This document shows positions 53,401 to 63,507 of a stretch of 64,000 nucleotides of DNA, piece by piece. Each line of letters starts with the position of its first letter. Positions within the stretch are counted from its first letter, which is position 1. Position numbers and translations under genes: made by a program. Under the pieces are notes generated by a model. That model searched no databases. It saw only the letters and a program-made list of their open reading frames with translations, and had not been told where the DNA came from. Source of the stretch: Stenotrophomonas maltophilia (GTDB lineage: Bacteria > Pseudomonadota > Gammaproteobacteria > Xanthomonadales > Xanthomonadaceae); contig NZ_CP015612.1 in assembly GCF_002138415.1 (NCBI RefSeq), forward strand, positions 2,148,001 to 2,212,000. Reading direction: 5' to 3'.

Positions 53401-53428
53401 AACAAGGGCGGCTTCGGCCGCCCTTGTT
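53401..53428 (+). terminator. clpA terminator hairpin, first of two near-identical copies
   Basis: A perfect 12-bp stem AACAAGGGCGGC / GCCGCCCTTGTT with TTCG loop, 34 bp after the clpA stop, followed by GCGT. A copy with one changed base lies at 54135-54162. Confidence 0.88.
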
Positions 53429-53514
53429 GCGTCTGGGTGTCGCTCACGGCCTTGCGATGCGGCCACAAGCTGCCAATGCTGTACCGACGCCGCGATACGT
53501 TGAACGCCCAGTCT

Positions 53515-53540
53515 TGTATCGCGTATCGATACGGGATACA
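53515..53540. promoter_or_regulatory. Palindromic operator at the higBA start
   Basis: A 26-bp palindrome with arms TGTATC...GATACA around a TATCGATA centre, with one mismatch pair, ends 3 bp before the higB ATG. It is a likely binding site for the HigA antitoxin. Confidence 0.75.
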
Positions 53541-53543
53541 TTG

Positions 53544-53822
53544 ATGATAATGAGTTTTCGCCATAAGGGACTCGAACGTCTTTACCGCACTGGAAGCAGC
53601 AGTGGTATCCGGCAAAGCCACGCAAGCCGGATCCTGATGATCCTGTCGATTCTGGATGCTGCGGCAAGTCCTGCAGATCTGGCCATGCCGGGGCTGCGAC
53701 TGCACCCGCTGCGTGGAACGCTGAAGGGATACTGGTCCGTCTGGGTCAATGGAAACTGGCGCATTACTTTCCGCTTTGTCGGTAGTCATGTGGAACTGCT
53801 CAACTATCTGGACTATCACTGA
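53544..53822 (+). CDS. higB: HigB-type mRNA-cleaving toxin
   Basis: HigB is a RelE-fold ribosome-dependent mRNA endonuclease. The 92-residue product shows SFRHKGLERLYRTGSSSGI, LHPLRGTLKGYWSVWVNGNW and RITFRF followed by VELLNYLDYH, the usual HigB pattern. Two starts are possible (ATG at 53544 or 53550); the longer frame from 53391 runs through the palindromic operator and terminator. The antitoxin gene follows 8 bp later, the higBA order. Confidence 0.9.
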   Translation: MIMSFRHKGLERLYRTGSSSGIRQSHASRILMILSILDAAASPADLAMPGLRLHPLRGTLKGYWSVWVNGNWRITFRFVGSHVELLNYLDYH

Positions 53823-53830
53823 GGCCGCGA

Positions 53831-54118
53831 ATGATTCATCACCATCCGCACCCGGGCCTGACCATCAAGGCGATGGTTTTCGATCCGATGGAGCTTTCTG
53901 TAACCGACGCAGCAGAGCGCTTGGCAATGTCGCGTGTTGCGCTCTCGCGAGTATTGAATGGCAAAGCGGGAATCAGTCCCGACCTCGCAATCCGCTTGGA
54001 GATGGCTGGGGTCAGTACTGCTGTGTTCTGGATGGGGCTTCAGTCCAACTACGACCTGTGGGTGGCTCGCCAACGTGAGCAACCCAGGGTGGTGCCATTG
54101 ATCAAACCTGCCGGCTGA
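53831..54118 (+). CDS. higA: HigA antitoxin, XRE-family DNA-binding protein
   Basis: The 95-residue protein has a helix-turn-helix (VTDAAERLAMSRVALSRVLN, GISPDLAIRLE) typical of HigA. It should bind HigB and the palindrome at 53515-53540 to autoregulate the pair. It is co-transcribed with higB and followed by the second copy of the terminator-like hairpin. Confidence 0.92.
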   Translation: MIHHHPHPGLTIKAMVFDPMELSVTDAAERLAMSRVALSRVLNGKAGISPDLAIRLEMAGVSTAVFWMGLQSNYDLWVARQREQPRVVPLIKPAG

Positions 54119-54134
54119 ATCTGCAGTGGCTTGC

Positions 54135-54162
54135 AACAAGGGCGGCTTCGGCTGCCCTTGTT
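54135..54162 (+). terminator. Second copy of the clpA-type hairpin, after higA
   Basis: Same 12-bp stem and TTCG loop as at 53401-53428 with one base changed (GCTGCCC for GCCGCCC), followed by the same GCGT. Together the two bracket the higBA pair. Confidence 0.85.
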
Positions 54163-54175
54163 GCGTATCCGCCTT

Positions 54176-54559
54176 TCAACGTCCCTGCTGGGCCAGGCGC
54201 TTGAAGGTTGCCGCATCGACCGGCTCGATCCGGGTCACGGTGCAGTGGTTGCTGTCGGTCTGCAGCGTGCTGCGAGCATCGCCACAGATCTGCTCGGGCG
54301 TGTTGGGAGTGAAGAAGACGTAACTGGCCGATGCGGCGGCGCCGAGGCAGCGCTTCTGCAGGTGGACCCGATAGTGGTTGTTGCCGTCGCGCAGCAGCAC
54401 TTCGCGTTCCGTATTGGAGGGGCGGATGTCGCGGCTGGTGCCGAGGGCGATGCACTCGGTCGGGGTGGAGGGTTTGGCGGGTTCGGCGGCGGGCGCCGAC
54501 AGGGGGAGGCTGGCCAGCAGAACTGCCGGCAGCAGGACGTGCAGGAGCAGGGCGTTCAT
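54176..54559 (-). CDS. Hypothetical secreted protein with two cysteines (DUF6491-like)
   Basis: The 127-residue product has a signal peptide (MNALLLHVLLPAVLLASLPL). A small mature domain has cysteines in TECIALGTSRDIRP, RVHLQKRCLGA and ICGDAR. This spacing and the ends (NHCTVTRIEPVDAATF) resemble the DUF6491 group; that is a pattern-level impression. The ATG at 54559 begins the signal peptide. Confidence 0.6.
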   Translation of the reverse strand: MNALLLHVLLPAVLLASLPLSAPAAEPAKPSTPTECIALGTSRDIRPSNTEREVLLRDGNNHYRVHLQKRCLGAAASASYVFFTPNTPEQICGDARSTLQTDSNHCTVTRIEPVDAATFKRLAQQGR

Positions 54560-54687
54560 GATCGGCAGGGGGCGGCGATCCGGACTGGATCGGATCCCAC
54601 GATGCCGCCGCCGCTGCAAATGCGAATCTGCCGCAAGCAGGGCTGACCGACGCCACGGTGAGATCGGTCACGATGACCTTTGGCGCA

Positions 54688-54960
54688 TCAGGCCGCGATT
54701 GAACGGAATCCCTGCTGGCGCCCCTGGTCGCCGCCGCCCTCGATGACGAATGCGACCGCCTCGTGCGGAATGTGCAGTCGCTGCTTGAGTGTGCTGCCCA
54801 TGTGTGGGATCTCGCGCTGCACCGCCAGGTACAGCGGGTGCGAGGCGTCCATGCTGGTACACACCAGGCAGGGCTGGCCGAACCAGGTGCCGTCCGGTCC
54901 CTTGCTGGCGTAGCAGCGGCTGGTGACGGACTGGGGGTCCAGGACGATCAGATAGGTCAT
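54688..54960 (-). CDS. Hypothetical protein (90 aa)
   Basis: The 90-residue product starts MTYLIVLDPQSVTSRCYASK and has a CLVCTS segment and a C-terminus GGGDQGRQQGFRSIAA. I recognise no family. It has no membrane segment and no signal peptide. The frame is open up to 55080, but the ATG at 54960 gives the more protein-like N-terminus. It lies between accessory genes and infA. Confidence 0.55.
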   Translation of the reverse strand: MTYLIVLDPQSVTSRCYASKGPDGTWFGQPCLVCTSMDASHPLYLAVQREIPHMGSTLKQRLHIPHEAVAFVIEGGGDQGRQQGFRSIAA

Positions 54961-55131
54961 GCGCGCAACGCCCTCTGTGAAGAACGCGTTGAGTCTAGAG
55001 TCGCGGCGCGATGCTGGATTTCGGACAGGGACGAAAACCGAATGATCTCGGTGCCGGGCACTTTCTTCCGCACACGACAAAGGGCCAGCAGCGAGGCCGG
55101 CCCTGTCGGAGTGGCGCAGTGCGCCGACCGC

Positions 55132-55350
55132 TTACTTCATGCGGTAGGTGATACGGCCCTTGGTCAGGTCGTACGGGGTCATTTCAACCTTGACCCGGTC
55201 ACCGGTGAGGATGCGGATGTAGTTCTTGCGCATGCGGCCGGAGATGTGGGCGATGATTTCGTGCCCATTTTCCAGACGAACGCGGAAAGTGGTGTTCGGC
55301 AGCGTCTCGCTGACGGTGCCCTCGAACTCGATGGAATCGTCTTTCGACAT
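55132..55350 (-). CDS. infA: Translation initiation factor IF-1
   Basis: IF-1 blocks the ribosomal A site during initiation. The 72-residue product is a complete S1-fold protein ([20 protein letters not shown], then [20 protein letters not shown] and RITYRMK). It is flanked by aat on the same strand, as in many proteobacteria. Confidence 0.98.
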   Translation of the reverse strand: MSKDDSIEFEGTVSETLPNTTFRVRLENGHEIIAHISGRMRKNYIRILTGDRVKVEMTPYDLTKGRITYRMK

Positions 55351-55436
55351 GTAGTCCTGTGCGGTTCAGAAAACGGCCACGCTGGGCCTAAGGCGCGGTA
55401 TTTTACGCGTGATGGGCCCGGCTTGCAAAGTTTGTG

Positions 55437-56177
55437 TTAACCCCCGGCCAAACGCCGTGCTGGCAAGCGTCCTACCGCCTGGGTCCAAGGACCTTCACGG
55501 CCGTCACGGTGTACGGCCAGGCGGACGTGCTTCAGAAAGTCCGCGCGCGGCAGATGCTCGGCGCCCATTCGCAGCAGGTGCGGATTCTCCACCTGGGCAT
55601 CGATCAGTTCCCAGCCCCAGCCATGCAGGGTGGATGCAAGTGCGGCCAGGGCGATCTTGGAGCCGCCGCTGGCGCCACTGAACATGCTCTCGCCGAAGAA
55701 CATGGCGCCGATCGCGACGCCATAGATGCCACCGACCAGCGTCTGCCGATCCCAGACTTCGAAGGAATGGGCGAAGCCGAGGTCGTGCAGTTGGCTGTAG
55801 GCCTCGACCATCGCCGGGCTGATCCACGTGCCGTCCTGGCCGGGCCGCGGCGCCGCAGCGCAGGCGCGCATCACACGACTGAAGGCGGTGTCGGCGGTGA
55901 TCTCCCACGTGCTGCTGCGCAGCTGGCGGCGGAAGCGGCTGGACAGATGCACGCCGTCGGTGCGGAACACCATGCGCGGGTCCGGCGACCACCACAGGAT
56001 TGGCTCACCCTCGCTGAACCACGGAAAGATACCGCCGGCGTAGGCATTGAGCAGACGCACCGGGTGCAGGTCGCCGCCCACCGCCAGCAGGCCGTCGGGC
56101 TGGCGCAGTGCGGTCTCGGCCGGAGGGAAGGGGGCGTCCGGCGCGTCGGCCAGGCGCCAGGGCAGCTGGCGGGTCAT
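55437..56177 (-). CDS. aat: Leucyl/phenylalanyl-tRNA-protein transferase
   Basis: Aat attaches Leu or Phe to N-terminal Lys/Arg, making ClpS-ClpA degrons. The 246-residue product has GGIFPWFSEGEPILWWSPDP, ADTAFSRVMRACA, TWISPAMVEAYSQLHDLG and GGIYGVAIGAMFFGESMFS. The ATG at 56177 gives the standard length; the upstream extension to 56225 reads no family sequence. It sits 86 bp upstream of infA. Confidence 0.97.
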   Translation of the reverse strand: MTRQLPWRLADAPDAPFPPAETALRQPDGLLAVGGDLHPVRLLNAYAGGIFPWFSEGEPILWWSPDPRMVFRTDGVHLSSRFRRQLRSSTWEITADTAFSRVMRACAAAPRPGQDGTWISPAMVEAYSQLHDLGFAHSFEVWDRQTLVGGIYGVAIGAMFFGESMFSGASGGSKIALAALASTLHGWGWELIDAQVENPHLLRMGAEHLPRADFLKHVRLAVHRDGREGPWTQAVGRLPARRLAGG

Positions 56178-56249
56178 GGGGCCATTGTATTCGTCGTGGT
56201 GATTCGTGATGTCTGGCACCATCACTGTTCACCGGCAAGGAGCCTCCGA

Positions 56250-57518
56250 ATGAGTGACTCGATCAGCGCCATCCTCGACCTGCATGACGCCCCGCGCACG
56301 CGCAACGACAGCCAAGGCATGCTGCTGTCACTGGCCACTGAACAGCCGCGTCGGCTGGGAGAGTTGATGCTGCAGGCGCTGGCGCGGCCTTCGCCGAGCT
56401 CGGCCTTCCTCGACATGGCACTGGACCTGCTGCCGGATGGCGTGGTGCCCACGGTCGCGGCCGACGCGTGGCGCCGCTATCGCGCGGGCGAGCGCGGTGA
56501 CGTGTTGACGAGCGTGATGGAGTTCGCCAGCTATCAGGCGCCGCAGGTGCTGCAGGACGATTGGGAGGCATTGCTGGCGGTCGCCGGTGAGGATGAGGTG
56601 CAGTTGGCCGCGCAGGTCTGGCAGGGCCTGCCCAGCGCGACGGCCGCGCATTGGGCGCAGATCCTGGCCGAAGCCGATGATGATCGGGAGATGGCGCGCG
56701 CGAGGGCGCTGCTGCTTGCTGCTCAGCCCGAAACCTACACCGTTGCCCGGGGCTACCTTGTCGACTGGGGTCAGTTGGATACCGAGGTCTGGGCGCACTG
56801 GGCTGGCGCGGCCAACAGTCCGCAGCCGCGTCGCCTGCACGGCGAGAGGCCGCTGCACATCCGCTTCGGCCGCGAACAGCATCGCGCGCAGCAGGCGGAC
56901 GAGCCGAGCTGGCGCAAACGGATCTGGCGCCTGCACCCGACCTGGAATGGTGGACAGGTGCACCACGCCGGGCACATGGGAGGGCCACTGGAAGCGTTGT
57001 GTGGCAGCTGCCATGCACCGCTGCAGCGCCTGCTGCGAACCGAGGCTGCCGCGCTGCAGCCGGGCGCGGCGGGCGAGATCACGCTTGGTCTGTGCCTGGA
57101 CTGCTGCGGTTGGGAAGATCCGCCCGTGCGCTTCTATCGCCACGATAGCGCTGGCCTGCCCAGCTGCCATCCCGGCCAGTACCGCGAGGTGCCAAATACG
57201 CCCACCGATAGTGGCGATCTGATGCAGGCCGAGGTCGGCCTGGCCGCTATGGACACCACGCGCTGGCAACAACAGGACTGGGGCCAGTCCAATCACCGGC
57301 AGAACCTGTCGCGCGTGGGCGGCGCACCAAGCTGGGTGCAGAGTGCCTGGTACCCGACGTGCATCGATTGCGGTGAGGAGATGCCCTTCGTCATGCAGCT
57401 CGATTCGACGCTGCCGACCACCGGTGGAGGCACGCTGCTATGGGGCAGCGGCGGCATGCTCTACACGTTCTGGTGTGCGAAGTGCCGGGTGAGTGGGCAT
57501 TTCTGGCAGTGCACCTGA
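56250..57518 (+). CDS. CxxC-rich DUF1963-like protein
   Basis: The 422-residue protein has a helical, repeat-like N-terminal half (two alpha-repeat stretches with no motif I can name). Its C-terminal half has four CxxC pairs: C251/C254, C282/C285, C371/C374 and C409/C412, which look like two zinc-ribbon modules. The end (APSWVQSAWYPTCIDCGEEM, FWCAKCRVSGHFWQC) resembles DUF1963/YwqG-type proteins, a group that includes polymorphic-toxin immunity proteins. The ATG at 56250 has AAGGAG seven bases upstream. Function is unknown. A decayed relative follows at 57557-57951. Confidence 0.72.
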   Translation: MSDSISAILDLHDAPRTRNDSQGMLLSLATEQPRRLGELMLQALARPSPSSAFLDMALDLLPDGVVPTVAADAWRRYRAGERGDVLTSVMEFASYQAPQVLQDDWEALLAVAGEDEVQLAAQVWQGLPSATAAHWAQILAEADDDREMARARALLLAAQPETYTVARGYLVDWGQLDTEVWAHWAGAANSPQPRRLHGERPLHIRFGREQHRAQQADEPSWRKRIWRLHPTWNGGQVHHAGHMGGPLEALCGSCHAPLQRLLRTEAAALQPGAAGEITLGLCLDCCGWEDPPVRFYRHDSAGLPSCHPGQYREVPNTPTDSGDLMQAEVGLAAMDTTRWQQQDWGQSNHRQNLSRVGGAPSWVQSAWYPTCIDCGEEMPFVMQLDSTLPTTGGGTLLWGSGGMLYTFWCAKCRVSGHFWQCT

Positions 57519-57556
57519 CGGTCCCGTTGGTCGGAAGGTTTCCTTTTTTCTGAGAT

Positions 57557-57951
57557 TTGTTGCATTCCCGTGGGATGCATCGCCAGTCACCCTCTTGGTT
57601 TACATGCCCTGAGCTGACCGCCATGACCTGTGTTGTCGCCATGCAAGAGCTGCTTGAATTGGCCCGAATGCCGGGAGGCTCAGTTGGAGCCTTGGTTGCG
57701 ATGCTGGATGAGCGTGATCCTGCTGCCCTCTCGGCACTGCTCATCTTGGCGAGTCCGGTTGGTGCCACGGAGATGCCCTGTATTTCCGCCACGATTCGCA
57801 GTGCCTTCCTGTTGCCCTTGAATCGCAGGTATTCGATCCTCGGGCATGTCCTGAAACGTCGACCACCCTGATGGAGGCGGAGATCGATCTGGTCGAGCTT
57901 CCGGGTCGGTTGTCGCTGAAAGATATGCAAGAAATCCCATTGAAGAGCTGA
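57557..57951 (+). pseudogene. Frameshifted remnant of a DUF1963-like paralogue
   Basis: The 480-bp gap after the CxxC-rich gene holds a broken relative. In one frame (to about 57777) it reads TCVVAMQELLELARMPG and ends ILASPVGATEMP. In the next frame from 57778 it reads LYFRHDSQCLP, then TTLMEAEIDLVELPG, stopping at 57951. The intact neighbour has ALCGSCHAPLQRLLRTE, RFYRHDSAGLP and DLMQAEVGLA in the same order. Both ends of the remnant are missing compared with the intact gene. It may also be a small gene with a sequencing frameshift. Confidence 0.6.
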
Positions 57952-57998
57952 GATGAGCTCGTCAGTCTGGGGATCACATCCAATCCCCAGATTATTTG

Positions 57999-58637
57999 AT
58001 GAAATTCTTTGTGATGTCCCGGCTCAAGGAGCCGGGCTGTCCTGGGCTTGTGGAAGCCTTTATCGTTGACAAGGGACACCCGCACCTCTGCGATCACTAC
58101 TATGCCGACAATGCGCGCTGCAAACGGCCCTTATGGCATAGGAGAAGAGAGGGGGAGTATGCCCCCGTCTTTCAGCCTGAAATGATCGCGGTGAACTGGG
58201 ATGCTCGGTGGAGGTTTGACATCTGTAGCGCCAGTCAAGGTGCGTACTTTGCGAGTGATCGGTTTATGGAGATCAGTCGCAATGCAGGTGCAGGATTCGT
58301 CGATCAGTCACCTCTTACAGTGCGGTCGAAGCGCGGTGTCGACTTGGTTCAGTTCAGCTACAACGCGGTGATCTTCAAGGAACTTGACGTTCTTGACGTT
58401 GCGGCACCTGAGTCACTTTTAGTTCGTGACAGGACGTACGGCCACATCCATCGGGTGAAGACGCTTGTCGTCAGAGAGGGCTTTGTCGAGCCCATTTTTC
58501 GATTCAAGGGCATGTCGGGGAGCAGTCATACATTGATTTGCTCCGAGGAGTTCCGGCAGGCTGCGGGTCAGAGGCTCAAGGGTGTGGAGTTCATCGACAT
58601 CGATGGCGCCATCTGGCCCCACATTAAAATCATTTAG
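57999..58637 (+). CDS. Immunity-like orphan (Imm11/DUF1629-type suspected)
   Basis: The 212-residue product starts MKFFVMSRLKEPGCPGLVEA and ends SSHTLICSEEFRQAAGQRLK with GVEFIDIDGAIWP, a pattern like DUF1629/Imm11-type immunity proteins in which a late conserved segment with a CSE/SE motif precedes a final strand. That is a pattern-level match. Base use is lower in GC than neighbours. The ATG at 57999 follows a TTG in frame and lacks a clear ribosome site. It is downstream of the DUF1963-like gene and its remnant. Confidence 0.55.
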   Translation: MKFFVMSRLKEPGCPGLVEAFIVDKGHPHLCDHYYADNARCKRPLWHRRREGEYAPVFQPEMIAVNWDARWRFDICSASQGAYFASDRFMEISRNAGAGFVDQSPLTVRSKRGVDLVQFSYNAVIFKELDVLDVAAPESLLVRDRTYGHIHRVKTLVVREGFVEPIFRFKGMSGSSHTLICSEEFRQAAGQRLKGVEFIDIDGAIWPHIKII

Positions 58638-58655
58638 GCGCGCGGCAACTTTGAG

Positions 58656-59801
58656 TTACGAGAGGGCATTGTCGCCCGGGGTCTCTACGCGGAACGGCCC
58701 ATGCCCTTGCAGCTCCTGCTGGTAGCGCCGCACATCGCGACGCTCCTGCCGGCACCACTCCTGCAGTGCTTCGGCGAACTCCGGATCGGCCACCCAGTGC
58801 CGACTGCGCACCAGTGCAGGCAGGAAGCCGCGCGCCAGCTTGTGCTCGCCCTGTGCGCCGGGTTCGAAGCGGGTCAACCCTTCGCGCAGGCAGTATTCGA
58901 TGCCCTGGTAATAGCAGGCCTCGAAGTGCAGGCCGGGCAGGGTGGCGCCGCCCCAGTAGCGGCCGTACAGCGTGTCGCCACCGCGCAGGCACAGCGCACC
59001 GGCAATCGGCTCGCCGTCCTGTTCGGCCAGGAACAGCACCAGCCCGCGGCCCAATGAAATGGCCAGATGGCGCAGGAAGGCCTCGGTCAGCGCCGGGGCG
59101 TTGCCGTACTCGAGGAACGTCTGGAGATAGAAGCGATATATCGCCTGCAGGTCGGCGCGGCTGGCTTCATCGCCGTGCACCATGCGGAAGGTGATGCCCT
59201 GGCGGGTGACCTTGGCCCGTTCCTGGCGGATGTTCTTGCGATGCTTGTGGTTCATCGCACCGAGGAACTGCTCGAACGTGGCCCAGTCACCCGGGTTCTG
59301 CCACTGGAACTGCACGTCTTCGCGCAGCAGCCAGTCATCGCCGAACAGGGCCTCGTCCACTGCGGTGTGGAAATTGATATGGGCCGAGGACACGCCCAGC
59401 GTTGGCAGTGCCTCGCGCAATGCCGACAGCAAGGTGGCGCGCCCTGAATCGTGACGGGCCAGCAGCCGCGGGCCGGTGACCGGCGAGTACGGCACCGCGC
59501 CCAGCCACTTCGGATAGTAGTCGCGGCCATGACGGGCATACGCGTTGGCCCAGGCATGGTCGAACACGAACTCGCCGTGCGAGTTGGTCTTCAGGTAGCC
59601 CGGAATGGCGCCGACCAGCGTGTTGCCCTCCCACAGTGTGAAGTGCCGGGGCTGCCAGCCCCAGTCCTCGCGCAGGCAGCCGTGCTGTTCAAGCCCGGAA
59701 AGGAAGGCATGACTGACGAAAGGGTTGCGGCCGTCGTGCAGGGCATCCCAGTCGGTGGCGGGAATGGACTGCAGGGAGTCGAGGAAGCGGGGGGAGGGCA
59801 T
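58656..59801 (-). CDS. FemAB-like GNAT-fold acyltransferase (COG3146 family)
   Basis: The 381-residue protein fits the uncharacterised FemAB_like group. It has SHAFLSGLEQHGCLREDWGW, a region with MNHKHRKNIRQERAKVTRQG, and the late motif GLHFEACYYQGIEYCLREGL followed by RFEPGAQGEHKLARGF. Members are thought to be acyltransferases acting on peptidoglycan or amino acids, but the substrate is unknown. It ends close to the immunity-like gene on the opposite strand and shares a bidirectional hairpin with trxB at its 5' side. Confidence 0.85.
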   Translation of the reverse strand: MPSPRFLDSLQSIPATDWDALHDGRNPFVSHAFLSGLEQHGCLREDWGWQPRHFTLWEGNTLVGAIPGYLKTNSHGEFVFDHAWANAYARHGRDYYPKWLGAVPYSPVTGPRLLARHDSGRATLLSALREALPTLGVSSAHINFHTAVDEALFGDDWLLREDVQFQWQNPGDWATFEQFLGAMNHKHRKNIRQERAKVTRQGITFRMVHGDEASRADLQAIYRFYLQTFLEYGNAPALTEAFLRHLAISLGRGLVLFLAEQDGEPIAGALCLRGGDTLYGRYWGGATLPGLHFEACYYQGIEYCLREGLTRFEPGAQGEHKLARGFLPALVRSRHWVADPEFAEALQEWCRQERRDVRRYQQELQGHGPFRVETPGDNALS

Positions 59802-59828
59802 GGGGGAAGGATAGGGCAGATGAAACAG

Positions 59829-59856
59829 AAAGGCCGACGCATGGGCGTCGGCCTTT
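59829..59856. terminator. Terminator hairpin downstream of trxB
   Basis: A perfect 12-bp stem (AAAGGCCGACGC / GCGTCGGCCTTT, ATGG loop) with T-runs on both strands, 47 bp after the trxB stop. Confidence 0.9.
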
Positions 59857-59861
59857 TGCCT

Positions 59862-59885
59862 GGGTCGAGCGTGGCTCGACCCTAC
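59862..59885. repeat. SMAG repeat (GGTCGAGC type) between terminator and trxB
   Basis: The stem GGGTCGAGC / GCTCGACCC ends in CTAC; it lies between the hairpin and the trxB stop. Confidence 0.88.
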
Positions 59886-59902
59886 AGAAGCGGGGCAGCC
59901 TC

Positions 59903-60967
<1,065 letters not shown>

Positions 60968-61107
60968 TCAAGCCGATGAACAGAACGCCGTCATCCAACG
61001 GTGGTTCCGGCCCTCTGATTGCCCTGTCAGATGTCGCATAACTGAAAACTGACGCCGTCTCATTTATTATCAATCACTAACAGCGCATTCCAAAGGTATG
61101 GTCTAAG

Positions 61108-63468
61108 GTGGCGAAGCAGGTCCCCGAACGCTCCAAGTCCGACGACAGCAAGGCGTCACGTCGCACGGCCGCGGCGGCGACGACCGACAATCCACGCCGC
61201 CAGCGCCTCTGGCGCGATCTGGGCCTGATCGCGATCGCGCCGGCCCTGTTGTACCTGGCGGCCAGTCTTTTCACGTATTCAGCCACGGATCCGGGCTGGT
61301 CGCATACCGGCAGCGTGGTCGCACCGGTGCACAACCTCGGCGGCCGCGCCGGGGCCTGGATCGCCGACGTGCTGCTGCAGCTGTTCGGCTACATCGCCTT
61401 CCTGCTGCCGGTGGTGCTGGGCGCGCTGGCGTGGATCGCCATGTTCGGCCTCAAGCGCGAGAGCAAGGGCGAGAACGACCTGGACCCGGCGCTGCGCCTG
61501 GTCGGCCTGGTCGGTTTCCTGATCGCCGGCACCGGCTTCCTGCATGTCCGTCTGTTCAGCGGCGATGTCTCCAGCGCCGGCGGCATCCTCGGCAAGCTGG
61601 TTGGCAATTCGCTCACGGTGGGCTTCGGCGCGCTGGGTGCGAACCTGTTCGTGCTGGTGCTGCTGCTGGCCTCGATCACCCTGGCCACCGGGCTGTCCTG
61701 GTTCACGGTGATGGAGAAGATCGGCCGCGGCGTCATGTCGCTGGCGCCGTTGCTGGCGCGCAAGAAGGAAGAGGTCACCGAGTGGCAGCAGACCCGGGTG
61801 ATGCGCGAGGAGCGCCAGGAAGTGCGCAAGGCCGACGCCGAGGTGCGTGCCAAGCGCGAGCCGGTGAAGATCGAGCCGCGCCCGGAACCGGTGATCGAGA
61901 AGAGTGATCGGGCCAAGCGCGACACGCAGATCCCGATGTTCCGTGGCGTCAACGGCGACGGCTCGGACCTGCCGCCGTTGGCCCTGCTGGACGACCCCAA
62001 GCCGCAGCCGGTGGGCTACGACAAGGAAACCCTGGACGCGCTGTCACGGCAGATCGAGTTCAAGCTGAAGGACTTCCGCATCGACGCCCAGGTGGTCGGC
62101 GCCAACCCTGGCCCGGTCATTACCCGCTTCGAGATCGAGCCCGCGCCGGGCATCAAGGTCAGCCAGATCAGTTCGCTCGACAAGGACATCGCGCGTGGCC
62201 TGTCGGTGAAGTCGGTGCGCGTGGTGGACGTGATTCCGGGCAAGTCGGTGATCGGCCTGGAAATTCCCAACGTCACCCGCGAGATGATCTACCTCTCCGA
62301 GCTGCTGCGTTCCAAGGAATACGACAAGTCGGCCAGCGTGCTGACCTTGGCGCTGGGCAAGGACATCGCTGGCCGCTCGACTGTGGCAGACCTGGCGCGC
62401 ATGCCGCACCTGCTGGTGGCCGGTACCACCGGTTCGGGCAAGTCGGTGGCGGTCAACGCGATGGTGCTGAGCCTGCTGTTCAAGGCCTCGCCGAAAGACC
62501 TGCGGATGCTGATGATCGACCCGAAGATGCTCGAACTGAGCGTCTACCAGGGCATTCCGCACCTGCTGGCGCCGGTGGTTACCGACATGAAGGAGGCCGC
62601 CAACGGCCTGCGCTGGTGCGTGGCCGAGATGGAGCGCCGCTACAAGCTGATGAGCGCGGTCGGCGTGCGCAACCTGGCCGGCTTCAACAAGAAAGTGAAG
62701 GAAGCCCAGGACGCCGGCCAGCCGCTGATGGACCCGCTGTTCAAGCCGAACCCCGAGCTGGGCGAGGCGCCGCGCCCGCTGGAGCCGCTGCCGTTCATCG
62801 TCATCTTCATCGACGAATTCGCCGACATGATGATGATCGTCGGCAAGAAGGTGGAAGAGCTGATCGCGCGCCTGGCACAGAAGGCGCGTGCGGCCGGCAT
62901 CCACCTGATCCTGGCCACGCAGCGCCCGTCGGTGGACGTGATCACCGGCCTGATCAAGGCCAACATTCCGACCCGCATCGCCTTCCAGGTCAGTTCCAAG
63001 ATCGACTCGCGCACCATCCTCGACCAGTCCGGCGCGGAAACCCTGCTCGGCCACGGCGACATGCTGTACCTGCCGCCGGGCACCGCGCTGCCCGAGCGCG
63101 TGCATGGTGCGTTCGTGTCCGACGATGAAGTGCATCGCGTGGTCGAGCACCTCAAGGCGATGGGCCCGGCCGACTATGTCGACGGCGTGCTGGACGAAGT
63201 GCAGACGATGGGCGACGGCGTGGTCGTCGGCGCCACCGGGCTGCCGGAGAACAGTTCGTCCGGCGACGAGTCCGACCCGTTGTATGACGAAGCACTGCGG
63301 GTGGTGACCGAGACCCGCCGCGCTTCGATTTCCGGCGTGCAGCGCCGGTTGAAGATCGGCTACAACCGTGCAGCGCGACTGATCGAGGCCATGGAAGCGG
63401 CCGGCGTGGTCAGTCCGCCCGAGCACAACGGCGACCGCACGGTGCTCGCACCGCCGCCGCCGAAGTAA
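61108..63468 (+). CDS. ftsK: FtsK, DNA translocase (GTG start)
   Basis: FtsK couples division to chromosome dimer resolution. The 786-residue product has an N-terminal membrane domain with about four helices (residues 40-200), a short linker, the motor domain with Walker A GTTGSGKS near residue 443 and Walker [15 protein letters not shown], and a C-terminal gamma winged helix ([20 protein letters not shown]). The linker is shorter than in E. coli FtsK, as in many non-enteric species. GTG at 61108 is the likely start. The 233 bp upstream hold the promoter region shared with trxB; no firm motif was found. Confidence 0.95.
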   Translation: MAKQVPERSKSDDSKASRRTAAAATTDNPRRQRLWRDLGLIAIAPALLYLAASLFTYSATDPGWSHTGSVVAPVHNLGGRAGAWIADVLLQLFGYIAFLLPVVLGALAWIAMFGLKRESKGENDLDPALRLVGLVGFLIAGTGFLHVRLFSGDVSSAGGILGKLVGNSLTVGFGALGANLFVLVLLLASITLATGLSWFTVMEKIGRGVMSLAPLLARKKEEVTEWQQTRVMREERQEVRKADAEVRAKREPVKIEPRPEPVIEKSDRAKRDTQIPMFRGVNGDGSDLPPLALLDDPKPQPVGYDKETLDALSRQIEFKLKDFRIDAQVVGANPGPVITRFEIEPAPGIKVSQISSLDKDIARGLSVKSVRVVDVIPGKSVIGLEIPNVTREMIYLSELLRSKEYDKSASVLTLALGKDIAGRSTVADLARMPHLLVAGTTGSGKSVAVNAMVLSLLFKASPKDLRMLMIDPKMLELSVYQGIPHLLAPVVTDMKEAANGLRWCVAEMERRYKLMSAVGVRNLAGFNKKVKEAQDAGQPLMDPLFKPNPELGEAPRPLEPLPFIVIFIDEFADMMMIVGKKVEELIARLAQKARAAGIHLILATQRPSVDVITGLIKANIPTRIAFQVSSKIDSRTILDQSGAETLLGHGDMLYLPPGTALPERVHGAFVSDDEVHRVVEHLKAMGPADYVDGVLDEVQTMGDGVVVGATGLPENSSSGDESDPLYDEALRVVTETRRASISGVQRRLKIGYNRAARLIEAMEAAGVVSPPEHNGDRTVLAPPPPK

Positions 63469-63507
63469 GGCCCGACGTATCCCCCACGACGTCCAAGGAA
63501 CCGACGC

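Noticed and set aside
51723..53819. A 698-codon open frame on the minus strand opposite clpA
   Set aside because: It lies entirely antisense to clpA and its start region. It is rich in His, Gln and Asp runs typical of a shadow of high-GC coding DNA and shows no family motif.
53461..55131. A tRNA gene between clpA and infA, as in E. coli (serW)
   Set aside because: I find no cloverleaf or CCA-type end in this interval; it holds higBA and two hypothetical genes instead.
57556..57995. A minus-strand gene in the gap after the CxxC-rich gene
   Set aside because: Minus-strand frames here (for example 57391-57930) show no motif and overlap the paralogue remnant, which explains the plus-strand coding signal.
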